From positions 4,864,501 through 4,928,500 of the forward strand of contig NZ_CP067102.1 in the NCBI RefSeq assembly GCF_016616885.1: a DNA stretch of 64,000 bases, given 5' to 3'. The notes beneath the pieces were generated by a model, which worked only from the letters and a program-made list of their open reading frames with translations, was not told the origin of the DNA and did no database searches. Position 1 is the stretch's first letter. The number at the start of each line of letters is the position of its first letter. Positions 18,160-26,379 of this stretch are shown in pieces. The stretch is from Bradyrhizobium diazoefficiens. GTDB taxonomy: Bacteria; Pseudomonadota; Alphaproteobacteria; Rhizobiales; Xanthobacteraceae. Made by a program: the position numbers and the translations under genes.

Positions 18160-19218
18160 ATGGCGTTGATGCGTCGGCAGTCGCTGGTCAATTTCGATGC
18201 GCCCTTGTGCGAGACCATCGTCGACACGCCCAAGCCTAAGGCTGCTGAGGTGCTGGTGCGCATCGAGCGCTGCGGCCTCTGCCATTCCGACCTGCACATC
18301 CAGGACGGCTATGCCGATCTCGGCGGCGGCAAGAAGCTTGACACCACGCGCGGCATGACGCTGCCCTTCACGCTCGGCCACGAGATAGCCGGCGTCGTCG
18401 ACGAAGTCGGTCCCGACGTGCCGACGGGTCTCGTCGGTTCGAACAAGGCGGTGTTTCCCTGGATCGGCTGCGGCCAGTGCCGCGACTGCAAGAACGGCGA
18501 CGAGAACCTCTGCGCCAAGCAGCGCTTCCTCGGCGTCTCCATCGACGGCGGCTTCGCCACGCACGTACTGGTGCCCGACGCAAAATATCTGCTCGATTAC
18601 GATCCGCTGCCCGTCAACCAGGCCGCGACCCTGATGTGCTCCGGCGTCACCGCCTACGGCGCGCTCAAGCGCCTGGTCGACCGTCCGCGTCAGCGCAATC
18701 TGCTGCTGATCGGTCTCGGCGGCGTCGGCATGATGGGCCTGTCGTTCGCGCAAGCGATGTTCAAGCAGCCAATCACGGTCGCCGATCTCTCGCCGGCCGC
18801 GCGCGAGACCGCGCTGAAGAACGGCGCGGCCAATGCCTACGATCCGTCCGAGCCCGACGTGATCAAGCGCATCCTGAAGGAGACCGACGGCGGTTTCGAC
18901 GAGGTCGTCGATTTCGCCGGCAACGAAAAGTCGATGGCGTTCGCGGTCGCGGTTGCCGCGCGCGGCGGCAAGGTCGTGGTCTCCGGCCTGATGGGCGGAC
19001 AGTTCACGCTGCCGATGGTGCAATGGATCTACAAGCGCCTTACGGTCGAGGGTTTTATGGTCGGCACGCTTGCCGAGGCGCATGAGCTGATGGCGCTCGC
19101 TCGCGCCGGCAAGATCAAGCCGACGCCGATGCGCGAAGAGCCGATGGGCGATGTCCAGAAGTGGATCGACGAGTTGCGCGCAGGCCACGTGGTCGGCCGT
19201 ATCGTGCTGAAGAACTAG
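18160..19218 (+). CDS. Zinc-dependent alcohol dehydrogenase (MDR family)
   Basis: A 352-residue medium-chain dehydrogenase. Catalytic zinc ligands are in CGLCHSDLH (C41) and GHE (H73-E74 region). The structural-zinc lobe follows the four-cysteine pattern CGQCRDCKNGDENLC (about residues 99-113), and the nucleotide fold reads LLIGLGGVGMMGL. The ATG at 18160 has GGAGGAAGG immediately upstream; the frame continues back into rsmA but without a site. It begins 22 bp after rsmA, so read-through is possible. Alcohol or aldehyde substrate unknown. Confidence 0.9.
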   Translation: MALMRRQSLVNFDAPLCETIVDTPKPKAAEVLVRIERCGLCHSDLHIQDGYADLGGGKKLDTTRGMTLPFTLGHEIAGVVDEVGPDVPTGLVGSNKAVFPWIGCGQCRDCKNGDENLCAKQRFLGVSIDGGFATHVLVPDAKYLLDYDPLPVNQAATLMCSGVTAYGALKRLVDRPRQRNLLLIGLGGVGMMGLSFAQAMFKQPITVADLSPAARETALKNGAANAYDPSEPDVIKRILKETDGGFDEVVDFAGNEKSMAFAVAVAARGGKVVVSGLMGGQFTLPMVQWIYKRLTVEGFMVGTLAEAHELMALARAGKIKPTPMREEPMGDVQKWIDELRAGHVVGRIVLKN

Positions 19219-19232
19219 CGCACATGATTTCG

Positions 19233-19276
19233 GCTTCACCTCTCCCGCTTGCGGGCCCCTTCGGGAGAGGTGAAGC
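19233..19276 (+). terminator. 15-bp perfect hairpin downstream of the alcohol dehydrogenase
   Basis: The two arms GCTTCACCTCTCCCG (19233-19247) and CGGGAGAGGTGAAGC (19262-19276) pair perfectly around a 14-nt loop, 14 bp after the stop codon. There is no U-run. It resembles the CTCTCCC/GGGAGAG interspersed palindromes common in Bradyrhizobium genomes, so it may be a repeat that doubles as a transcript end. Confidence 0.6.
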
Positions 19277-19368
19277 ACCTCGCTTCGCATCGGCACTTTC
19301 GTTTGCGCAACTAACGCGGAATTCATGCAAGGCCCGGAACGGCTGCGGCTGCACCGCGTTGGCAGCGC

Positions 19369-19605
19369 ATGTCCATTCGCTGCACCGTCGAGAGCGCATT
19401 CTTCATCGCCTGGAGCTTCCTCGAGAAGAGCGGCGAGCTCGGCCCACCCGACACGTCCGCGAACATCATTCTCGATGCGATCGAAGCGCAGCTGAAGACC
19501 GGCGAGCGCCGGCCGTTGATGCTCGCCAACAGGGCGATCGACACCTATCGCGACCAGATGGCCTTCAACCGCCTGTCGGCTGCGCGCGAGGCCCGCCTCG
19601 GCTAG
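19369..19605 (+). CDS. Small hypothetical protein
   Basis: A 78-residue soluble protein starting MSIRCTVESAFFIAWSFLEKSGEL and ending MAFNRLSAAREARLG. It has balanced charge, predicted helices (SANIILDAIEAQLKTGERR) and codon use like neighbouring real genes. I do not recognise a domain. It stands alone after the alcohol dehydrogenase hairpin, the first of a group of small genes running to 21.2 kb. Confidence 0.6.
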   Translation: MSIRCTVESAFFIAWSFLEKSGELGPPDTSANIILDAIEAQLKTGERRPLMLANRAIDTYRDQMAFNRLSAAREARLG

Positions 19606-19646
19606 CGGCGTCGGTGCCCGACACTAATCCAATCCGCGCCCGCCCT

Positions 19647-19889
19647 ATGTTCACTCCTGAACCGAGCGCCCATTCAATTTCGAATTCCGTAGTTCTCCGG
19701 ACAAGAACAGAGTTCGAGGCGTGGCCCGCGTGCAACGCGGGAGGCTACGCCGTCTGCCAGCTCGCGCTGCAGACCGCGGCCTGCAACGCCGCGCATTCGA
19801 TCGAGCTGCGCGGCGAAATGATCATCGCGGCGCAGGAGCCCATCCCGCCGCTCCAGTTCCGCCGATGGATCCTGGCGCTCCCGCCCTGA
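19647..19889 (+). CDS. Small hypothetical protein
   Basis: An 80-residue frame from the ATG at 19647 reading MFTPEPSAHSISNS and later CNAGGYAVCQLALQTAACNAAHSIELRG, ending FRRWILALPP. The three-cysteine middle could be structural. A longer in-frame extension exists upstream but crosses the 19369 gene, so I used this start. There is no clear ribosome-binding site. It could be a non-coding open frame. Confidence 0.4.
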   Translation: MFTPEPSAHSISNSVVLRTRTEFEAWPACNAGGYAVCQLALQTAACNAAHSIELRGEMIIAAQEPIPPLQFRRWILALPP

Positions 19890-20010
19890 CTTGCCGAATT
19901 CCGATAGCCGCCGATTAACCGGAAACTTGCGCCAAACGAAAGCACAACTTGCATTGGGATGCGAACGGCCGTTCAATGCCACATAAGTCGGCAGCACATT
20001 TGCATCACCT

Positions 20011-20442
20011 ATGGTTTTGAGTGGAATGTGGACCCTTCTAGTCATTCTGGGCATCTGGCTCCTGATCAACGTACTCTTCGTCGTGATCATGATTCCGCCG
20101 CGCAAGCCGCGGAAATCCGATCAGCCGCGATCGTCGAGCGGGCTCGCGCCCGTCCCGATCGGCCAAAATGCCTACGCCTTCGATGAGGACGAAAAGGTCT
20201 CGCTGCGCCACACCATCATCGCCATTGCGATGGGCGCGTTGTTCTCCCTGACTCCGCCCTTGCTGCAAGCCGTCGACGACATCAAGCGGCTGATCGGCAA
20301 ATACCGCAGGCCGCTGCAACAGGCCGAGGCCGCGAGCGAGAGGCGATCTCTGGAGACAGTCCTCAGCGACCCCCGCGCCCAGGAGAATCGGACGCCAACC
20401 GACGCATCGTCATCCGGCGAGCACGACGTGTCGAAGCACTAA
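20011..20442 (+). CDS. Hypothetical membrane protein
   Basis: A 143-residue protein with an N-terminal transmembrane helix (WTLLVILGIWLLINVLFVVIMI, about residues 7-28), a short basic cytoplasmic-type loop, a second weaker hydrophobic segment (TIIAIAMGALFSLTPPLL, about 68-85) and a charged C-terminal tail with EAASERRSLE. No domain recognised. The first ATG lacks a good site; the ATG five codons later is an alternative start. Confidence 0.6.
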   Translation: MVLSGMWTLLVILGIWLLINVLFVVIMIPPRKPRKSDQPRSSSGLAPVPIGQNAYAFDEDEKVSLRHTIIAIAMGALFSLTPPLLQAVDDIKRLIGKYRRPLQQAEAASERRSLETVLSDPRAQENRTPTDASSSGEHDVSKH

Positions 20443-20540
20443 GGCCGCGCATCAGCCCGATCACTTCGCGCCAGAACTTGGAACACCTCGAACCGCCCGC
20501 GCGTTGGCTTCTCGTTAAGGCAACGACGGAGTTTCAGCGC

Positions 20541-20732
20541 ATGACGAAGCCGCTGAAAAAAACGGTGCAGCCAGTTCCAGACGAAAACCAGAGCCACAAG
20601 GGCGCCGGTAGCGCACCGACGGTTCCCGTCGACACCACCAAAGGCCATCGCAACGACGAGAAGCAGAACATCCGTGAACAGGCCGCTCACGGCAATCTTA
20701 CCCAGAACACCAGCAACCGGCGCATGGGATAG
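20541..20732 (+). CDS. Small hydrophilic hypothetical protein
   Basis: A 63-residue Lys/Gln/Asn-rich protein from MTKPLKKTVQPVPDENQ to NLTQNTSNRRMG. The ending REQAAHGNLTQNTSN resembles a class of very small rhizobial proteins I have seen with the pattern ANxxQNTTNQ, but I cannot name a function. The frame can be extended upstream to 20478. The opposite strand is also open here but reads as a less convincing protein. Confidence 0.5.
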   Translation: MTKPLKKTVQPVPDENQSHKGAGSAPTVPVDTTKGHRNDEKQNIREQAAHGNLTQNTSNRRMG

Positions 20733-20770
20733 GCGCAGACACCAGGGGGATCGAAAGAGGAGAAACGAGC

Positions 20771-20947
20771 GTGGTCAATCTCGGCAGATGGTACGATCCA
20801 ATCTCCGAACGCTGGATCGCGCCGCGCGAACTTCATTCCGAAACCCGAACCCCTCACACAAACGAGAACCACGTCCTCGAGCTTCAGAGGACGGTCGAGA
20901 TTCAGCGCATCTGGCGCGCTCTGGTCGATTGCTGCGCAAGCAAGTAA
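20771..20947 (+). CDS. Very small hypothetical protein (58 aa)
   Basis: A GTG-initiated frame with a strong GAAAGAGGAGAAA ribosome-binding region about 6 bp upstream. It reads VVNLGRWYDPISERWIAPRE and later NHVLELQRTVEIQRIWRALV, ending DCCASK. The aromatic N-terminus plus a predicted helix look protein-like. Supported only by the good initiation region and amino-acid character. Confidence 0.4.
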   Translation: MVNLGRWYDPISERWIAPRELHSETRTPHTNENHVLELQRTVEIQRIWRALVDCCASK

Positions 20948-21005
20948 TGCTTTTGCACCTGCGCGGCGGAGCAACGCGGCAACAGCCGCATGGTTGTCAT
21001 TCCGC

Positions 21006-21227
21006 ATGAACGATTCCGCATCCCCCGCCAGGCCCGTCGCAACCGCGATACGCTACCTCTCGATCATCGCCGGCTGCGCCTGCCTGCTGCTCACCGCCAT
21101 CTGCTTCGCCATCGCGTGCCAGGTCTTCATCCAGACCGGCGTGTTCGCGCAATCCTACGCGATGGTGGGATTGATCAGCGGCGTGCTCGGGCTGCTGGCG
21201 CTGAAGCTGGCGAGCGTGTGGAAGTAG
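21006..21227 (+). CDS. Small membrane protein, two transmembrane helices
   Basis: A 73-residue protein with two hydrophobic helices, IRYLSIIAGCACLLLTAICFA (about residues 14-34) and AMVGLISGVLGLLALKLASV near the C-terminus, forming a probable inner-membrane hairpin. An upstream ATG at 20994 is possible. Function unknown. Confidence 0.55.
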   Translation: MNDSASPARPVATAIRYLSIIAGCACLLLTAICFAIACQVFIQTGVFAQSYAMVGLISGVLGLLALKLASVWK

Positions 21228-21337
21228 ATTCGCGAAGCCCGCACCCCTCGACGGCGAGGGCGGAGCGCGCCAAGCCTTCCGTCAATGCGTTGATCCCGCG
21301 GCATCCCTGAGCACGGCCAGTCTGTAGTCTATAGCTA

Positions 21338-21375
21338 GTCTGTACTCGGGCAGCACGTCTGTACTCGGGCAGCAC
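21338..21375. repeat. Perfect 19-bp tandem duplication
   Basis: The unit GTCTGTACTCGGGCAGCAC occurs twice in direct contact (21338-21356 and 21357-21375) with no mismatch. This suggests a recent slippage or repair event in non-coding DNA. Confidence 0.9.
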
Positions 21376-21540
21376 GACCACGGCATCAATCGCAAACGGG
21401 TGACGCTGGCGTCTCGCGAAACGCCGACCGCAGCAACAGCGATAGCCGTCGATCCGCCAGGTTGACGGTAAAGAAGAAACTTCTGCCTGGAATAAAGTTG
21501 CGCCGACAGGAAGTTATGGCGAGACGTTATCACAAGAGCG

Positions 21541-21580
21541 AGGCGATGGGTTTCGCAAGGGCTCAACCCATCCTACGGGC
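21541..21580. repeat. GATGGGTT...AACCCATCCTACG palindromic repeat
   Basis: Arms GATGGGTT (21545-21552) and AACCCATC (21565-21572) flank a 12-nt loop and are followed by CTACGGG. The layout matches the short GATGGGTT/AACCCATCCTACG interspersed element I know from Bradyrhizobium and related genomes. Confidence 0.65.
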
Positions 21581-21765
21581 TCGAAAGGACGTCTTCGCCT
21601 GCTTCGCCAAAGCCTCCACTATCGGCTTGCAATCGTCGGCCCAAGCTCCGCCTGGAGAAATTACTATCAGAATTGCTACATAGCTCAGAATAGCTGTGAA
21701 CTTCATTGAACGCCTCTCATCCAGTCCACAGCCGATTCTACCCCTTAGCTGACTTGCGCCAACAT

Positions 21766-22083
21766 TCAGAGGCTCTCTCTCGTCTTCATTAGAACGAACA
21801 AGTGAGAGCCCGCGGCGACCAGCGAGAAAATGACTATTCCTAATTCAGCACCGTGCACGTGCTGCGGCGCATAGGTTGAAGCCAACCAAATGAAGAGCCG
21901 AACGGACGCCATGAAGACAACCATTCCCCACATAGCCAACCATTTTGGAGCGTACCATGTTGGCTCGCCATTGGGCCCCCATTGCATTGCAACGCGCTCG
22001 CGTTCGATCCGGGGACCAAAATAAAGGCTGAATCCGACGACTAGCGCGACAGCGAAGCCAAAGATGTAGTCTGCGGGTAACAT
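21766..22083 (-). CDS. Hypothetical membrane protein, DUF1648-like
   Basis: A 105-residue protein with three hydrophobic segments: residues 5-23, about 50-68 (AMWGMVVFMASVRLFIWLA) and about 82-99. Between the first two lies a short loop AMQWGPNGEPTWYAPKW. A loop of the form MxWGxxGxPxWxxPK is typical of DUF1648/SdpI-type membrane proteins. Function unknown. It is a lone gene flanked by gene-free DNA and has lower GC than neighbours, possibly acquired. Confidence 0.75.
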   Translation of the reverse strand: MLPADYIFGFAVALVVGFSLYFGPRIERERVAMQWGPNGEPTWYAPKWLAMWGMVVFMASVRLFIWLASTYAPQHVHGAELGIVIFSLVAAGSHLFVLMKTRESL

Positions 22084-22439
22084 GCTTTGCGCCTTTCAGA
22101 ATGCCCTGCCGAGCTTATCGCGAGACGAAGCGGCAATCTATGCTTGTCTAAATGGAACTGCTCGCGCCCACTACCGTATGGTTGCTCTCAGGTTTACCCG
22201 ATCACACGATCGTCCGATTGCGGCCCATCGCGACATACTGCTCTGCCGCACGAACTTGGTCGCCATAAGAGCAAAGCGGACGTAGTCACCAGTCACATGA
22301 CGCCGCCGGGTTAAAGGTACACGGCCTAATCTAGCACGTTGGCGCGTGGTCATTTAGCTACCGCGACCCGTCGGGCAAAACACCAAACATCCCGTCAACC
22401 CCTTCTCGCAAAAATATTCCACTTTACCGAATTTCGGAT
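22084..22439. other. Gene-free stretch, lower GC
   Basis: No convincing coding frame, terminator or RNA is visible. Base composition is closer to 50-55 % GC than the rest, and it runs directly into the repeat-like element at 22440. Confidence 0.4.
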
Positions 22440-23060
22440 TTATGGCATAAGGGCCGCATCCCGGCCCTGCCAAAGGGGCGCTTCGCGATCGTCACGAGAT
22501 GCGGGCCAGGATGCGGTGGACGCGGCAGCGCCGGCGCGCGACGTGACGGCAGGGCGGGCAACCCCCGTGAGACGTTGCGATCCGCGGCACGACACGGCGC
22601 CGTAACAGCGGTCTCGTCGGCAGCGGGGGTGAGCACGCGCCAGCCCTCGATGCCCAGGCGAGGCCGTCCGCGGACGGAGAAGTCGTGTGGTCCTGACGCC
22701 CGGGGTCTGTGCGTCAAGCCTTGCGGTGATGTGGCGGCCCGACCGGGCGCGTACATCAGCCATCCGCAAGACGACGGGGGCAATAGTGCATCGCTCCCCG
22801 GGGAGAGCACGAAGGACACCGTTAAAACCATCCGCGCAGGGAAGGCCGGGCGACCGGCATCACCTGTGATCCACCCCGTGTGCATTTCCAAAGCGCACGG
22901 ATCTCGGGTGCCAGCCGGCGCCCGGCCTTCCCTGCGCCCTTTGGCTTCCATCGGGCGATGTGACGAAGCAAGGCTCGGGCAAAACCTGCCGCGAGGATGC
23001 GAGGCCATGCTCCCTTCCCGGACGCGAGGCGTGCAAGCCATGACGGGTACAGAATGTCGC
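22440..23060. repeat. Long interspersed repeat-like element, apparently non-coding
   Basis: About 0.6 kb open in several frames on both strands at once, yet with Arg/Pro/Ser-rich translations and no ribosome-binding sites, so probably not coding. It contains a perfect 19-bp inverted repeat, 22834-22852 with 22919-22937 (arms beginning GCGCAGGGAAGGCC), and other GC-rich stems. Its translations (for example SFVLSPGSDALLPPSSCGW on the minus strand) resemble spurious proteins I recall being annotated many times in Bradyrhizobium genomes, which points to a multi-copy element. Boundaries are approximate. Confidence 0.6.
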
Positions 23061-23119
23061 ACCGCTTTTCGCCCGCCCGCCCGGCTGGTAGATTGCCGGC
23101 ATTGCTTTGGGGATCCTTG

Positions 23120-24466
23120 ATGCACGCGCGGGTTTTCAATCGCGTCCTGATGCTGGCAGCGCTCGTCGCGGCCGCGCTCGCCGTCGCGCTCCAGCCGGCA
23201 TCAGCCGAAAAGCGCATCGCGCTTGTCGTCGGCAACTCCGCCTACAAGAACATCACGCCGCTCGACAATCCGTCAAAGGATGCGAGCCTGATGGCGGAGA
23301 CGCTCAGCACGCTCGGCTTCACGCTGGTCGGCGGCCACGCCCAGCTCGATCTCGACAAGAGCGCGATGGACATCGCCGTGCAGAACTTTGGCCGGCAGGT
23401 GCAGGGCGCCGACGTCGCGCTGTTCTATTATGCCGGTCACGGCGTGCAGGTCGCGGGCTCGAATTATCTCGTGCCGGTCGGCGCCAATCCGACGCGCGAG
23501 GCCGACGTCGACTTCCAGATGACCGACGTCAATCTGGTGCTGCGGCAGATGCAGGGCGCCGGCACGCGGCTCAACCTCGTCATCCTCGATGCCTGCCGCA
23601 ACAACCCGTTCGGCTCGCGCGGACTGCGGTCCTCCGACGGCGGTCTTGCGCAGATGCGCGCGCCGGAGGGCACGCTGATCTCCTACGCCACGCAGCCCGG
23701 CAATGTCGCCCAGGACGGCAGTGACGGCCACAGCCCCTACACCAAGGCGCTGGCCGCGACGGTCCGGACCGCGGGCCTCGACGTGTTCCAGACCTTCAAT
23801 CAGGTCGGCCTCGCCGTGAAGCGCGCCACCTCAGGCGCGCAGCAGCCCTGGGTGTCGTCCTCGCCGATCGACGGCACCTTCTACTTCGTGCCACCGACGC
23901 AAGTCGCGCCGCCGCAGGTCGCCGCGATGCAGCCCGACCCGCTGCCGGCGGACCGGCTGCGCGCCGATCCCGACCGCGTGCCGTTGCGCGATGCCGCGCT
24001 GCTCAGCGAATTGGCCGAGCGGCTCTACGAGCTGAATTTCGATCCGGATACGCCCGACGGACTGACCCGCGCGATCACGAAACTGCAGCAGCGCATTTCG
24101 ATGGCGCCGACAGGTGAAGCGACCGAAGGCCTGCTGTTGCGGATGCGCAAGATGGAGGACCTGAAGCCGTGGGGCTCGATCGTCTACGGCCCCGACAGCA
24201 GCAAATGGGGCATCTCGTGGAATCATGCCTCTCGACGCGCGGCGGTGGCGGATGCGCGCGGCAATTGCGCCGGCGCCAAATGTCCGATCGAGCTGTCCTT
24301 CTACGGCAAAAGCTGCGGCGCGTTCGCGATCTCGGACAAGTCCTGGTCGCTGGTCCAGCGCGAGGGCGTACAGCGCGCGAAGGACGCCGCGCTTGACGAT
24401 TGCGGCAAGGCTGGCAAAGCTTGCCGCATTATTGGAGCCGTCTGTGCCGACGGCTCCGGTCGCTGA
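23120..24466 (+). CDS. Secreted caspase-like (C14) protein with C-terminal DUF4189 domain
   Basis: A 448-residue protein with a signal peptide ending ASA (about residue 29) and a caspase p20-type domain (about 30-270). The latter starts KRIALVVGNSAYKN and has the catalytic dyad His107 (FYYAGHGVQ) and Cys159 (ILDACRNNPF). After a Pro-rich linker and a helical stretch, residues about 350-448 form a cysteine-rich domain (DARGNCAGAKCPIEL...GKSCGAFAI...ALDDCGKAGKACRI) matching DUF4189. The ATG at 23120 was chosen because the signal peptide follows directly; an upstream extension runs into the repeat. Periplasmic C14 proteins are widespread in rhizobia, with role and substrate mostly unknown. Confidence 0.88.
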   Translation: MHARVFNRVLMLAALVAAALAVALQPASAEKRIALVVGNSAYKNITPLDNPSKDASLMAETLSTLGFTLVGGHAQLDLDKSAMDIAVQNFGRQVQGADVALFYYAGHGVQVAGSNYLVPVGANPTREADVDFQMTDVNLVLRQMQGAGTRLNLVILDACRNNPFGSRGLRSSDGGLAQMRAPEGTLISYATQPGNVAQDGSDGHSPYTKALAATVRTAGLDVFQTFNQVGLAVKRATSGAQQPWVSSSPIDGTFYFVPPTQVAPPQVAAMQPDPLPADRLRADPDRVPLRDAALLSELAERLYELNFDPDTPDGLTRAITKLQQRISMAPTGEATEGLLLRMRKMEDLKPWGSIVYGPDSSKWGISWNHASRRAAVADARGNCAGAKCPIELSFYGKSCGAFAISDKSWSLVQREGVQRAKDAALDDCGKAGKACRIIGAVCADGSGR

Positions 24467-24487
24467 TTTTGCCGCTGATTTTTCACG

Positions 24488-25009
24488 ATGATGGATTTCT
24501 GGCTCATGTCGAACACCGCAAGCCGCAAATTTGCCCTCGCCGCGCTTCTGCTCGCCCTCGCCTCGCCATCGGCCTTCGCGCAATCCGGCAGCGCCGGCGG
24601 CTCGATCGGCAATGACGAAAAATCGCTGTCCGGCTCGCGTTCGGACCGCTCCGCCGAACCCGCGCCATCGGCGCGCCGGAGCAAGCCGGCCGCTGACGAA
24701 CAACGCTCGTCGTCGCGGCGCAGCGGCGGCGGAGGAGGAGGCGGCGGCGGAGGCTTCGACGGCGCCTGGGCCGTCATCAGTGTCGGCTGTGGCGGCTCGT
24801 CCAGCAGCGCAACCGTCGTGACCTCGGGCCGCGTCATCGGCGAAGGCGTCAGCGGCACTGTCAGCTCCAATGGTTCGGTGCACACGTTCGGACAAGCTGG
24901 AGGCGGCGTCACTTATACCGGCGCCGGCCGCCTGTCCGGACGCAGCGGTTCCGGCACCTTCCGCCGCTCCGACGGCTGCTCGGGAACCTGGACCGCAAGC
25001 AAGCAATAG
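24488..25009 (+). CDS. Small secreted glycine-rich protein
   Basis: A 173-residue protein with a signal peptide ending AFAQ (residue 32, or 26 if translation starts at the ATG at 24506), a Ser/Arg-rich low-complexity region, ten consecutive glycines, then a compact domain of about 84 residues: FDGAWAVISVGCGG ... GRLSGRSGSGTFRRSDGCSGTW. Two cysteines in the final domain may pair. It begins 21 bp after the caspase-like gene, so it is probably co-transcribed and exported to the same compartment. No known function. Confidence 0.75.
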   Translation: MMDFWLMSNTASRKFALAALLLALASPSAFAQSGSAGGSIGNDEKSLSGSRSDRSAEPAPSARRSKPAADEQRSSSRRSGGGGGGGGGGFDGAWAVISVGCGGSSSSATVVTSGRVIGEGVSGTVSSNGSVHTFGQAGGGVTYTGAGRLSGRSGSGTFRRSDGCSGTWTASKQ

Positions 25010-25140
25010 TGCCGGCAAAAAGCCTGAATTCGCGGTGGAACGAACGCCGCACAGGCCCGATTCAGGCCACATCCTCTCCGGATTTGCGGCTCATTGCCAC
25101 CTAACTCTTTGTTGAGAAAGGGAAGGTAACGAGTTGCGTC

Positions 25141-26379
25141 ATGCGTAACCGGGAGACCAGGATGGGCAACCGCACCGCAAAATTCTTATCCGCGCTGGTA
25201 GGCAGCATCATTGCCGGCGCACCATTGGCTGCGGTTTCGCAGAACGCGCCGAGTGCAGCCAGCACCGCAAGCACGGCGAATGTGGCAGCCGACTGTCTCG
25301 CTTCGCCGAAAGGTGCCGCGCCGCAGGGCCAGCATTGGTTCTATCGGCTCGAGCGCGCGACCAAGCGGCAATGCTGGTATCTGCGCGCCGAAGGCGCCAA
25401 AGAAGGTGCTAACGCCACACAGACCGCGCAGGCGACGGCCGATGCGCCGAATGCGGCTCCAGCCGGGCCGCAATCGGTGCAAAATGCGCATGCTGAATAC
25501 TTCGCGCCACAGACCGCAGCGAGCACGCCGGCGCCGGCCGCAGCGTCAACCCAGCAGGCTCCCAGCACCACAGATGCGCAGCCCGCAATCGCCACGCGTT
25601 GGCCCGATGCCGCACCTGCTTCGCCGCCTGCACCGCAGCCTTCACCTGCAACGGCCGCCGCACCTGCCGCGGCATCCGTACAGCCGAGCGCGAAGCCGGC
25701 CGCATCGCCTGCCCCGGTGACGCTCGCCGCGGCAGACGCGTCCGCCGACAAGCCGACCGGATCAGTGCAGATGCTGCTGCTCGTGATCGGCGGCGCGCTG
25801 GCGCTTGCCGGCCTCCTCGCCAGCGTGATCTATCGCTTCGCCGGTGGACGCACGCGCGTCCAGACGGCCGACCGCCGCGTGAATTGGGACCATCGGCAGG
25901 ATGACGACCACAGCCGCGCGCCCTGGCACACCGAGCCGGCGCCGCGCGTCGAACGACCCCTGCCGGTGGACTTCGACGCCATGCGCGTGGAAGCCCCGCA
26001 GATCGCCGCATTCTCCAACGCAATCGGCCGAATCGCTGCGCAGGGCCGTCCCACTGAGGTTGCGACAGTAGAGCCCGACGAGACCGAGATCGGCTATTTC
26101 GACGGCGAGTTCGAGATCGAGCCCCCAGCGCCGAAGCTCGCCGCCGACGACATCCACCAGGAAGAGCCGGCAGGGCACGACGCAGACGCGCCTGAAGAAC
26201 ATGTGCGCGAAGAGGCTACCGGCGTCGACATCGACATCATCACGGCGATGCTGGAGCGGCTGGCGAGCGAAGGGCCGCGGCTGACGCCGCCTGCCCCTGA
26301 AACTGACCTTGCTAGCCTTGAAGCTGACCTTGCAGCCCTCGCACGAAGCTCACGAGGCCGGTCCGCCGCTCGCGCTTGA
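25141..26379 (+). CDS. Ala/Pro-rich single-pass membrane protein
   Basis: A 412-residue protein. An N-terminal signal-like segment (about residues 14-33) precedes a short motif CLASPKGAAPQGQHWFYRLERATKRQCWYLR (about 51-81 in outline), a feature seen in several Bradyrhizobium surface proteins. A long Ala/Pro/Gln linker leads to a transmembrane helix MLLLVIGGALALAGLLASVIY (about 210-230) and an acidic C-terminal cytoplasmic tail. Its last 68 bp overlap the 3' end of gmk on the other strand. Function unknown. Confidence 0.75.
   Translation: MRNRETRMGNRTAKFLSALVGSIIAGAPLAAVSQNAPSAASTASTANVAADCLASPKGAAPQGQHWFYRLERATKRQCWYLRAEGAKEGANATQTAQATADAPNAAPAGPQSVQNAHAEYFAPQTAASTPAPAAASTQQAPSTTDAQPAIATRWPDAAPASPPAPQPSPATAAAPAAASVQPSAKPAASPAPVTLAAADASADKPTGSVQMLLLVIGGALALAGLLASVIYRFAGGRTRVQTADRRVNWDHRQDDDHSRAPWHTEPAPRVERPLPVDFDAMRVEAPQIAAFSNAIGRIAAQGRPTEVATVEPDETEIGYFDGEFEIEPPAPKLAADDIHQEEPAGHDADAPEEHVREEATGVDIDIITAMLERLASEGPRLTPPAPETDLASLEADLAALARSSRGRSAARA
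26296..26337. repeat. Imperfect 21-bp tandem repeat in overlapping gene ends
   Basis: Two 21-bp units (26296-26316 and 26317-26337) share CTGACCTTGC and about three quarters of positions. They encode DLASLEADLAAL at the end of the plus-strand gene and, on the other strand, GLQGQLQG, the last residues of Gmk including its TAG. Confidence 0.6.

Larger units (their letters stand above)
21228..21765. other. Gene-free stretch with short repeats
   Basis: 538 bp in which I find no convincing protein. Besides the two repeats listed separately, the sequence is less GC-rich than its surroundings. Open frames are short and lack ribosome-binding sites. Confidence 0.5.

Noticed and set aside
17689..19326. 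A 545-codon minus-strand open frame
   Set aside because: Antisense to rsmA and the alcohol dehydrogenase; no recognisable protein features.
20439..20690. An 83-codon minus-strand frame with a hydrophobic start
   Set aside because: It opposes the hydrophilic plus-strand protein at 20541, which looks more like a known class of small proteins; not certain, but two genes there are unlikely.
22424..23125. A 233-codon minus-strand open frame over the repeat-like element
   Set aside because: Several frames are open at once, none with a ribosome-binding site; the content fits a non-coding repeat better.
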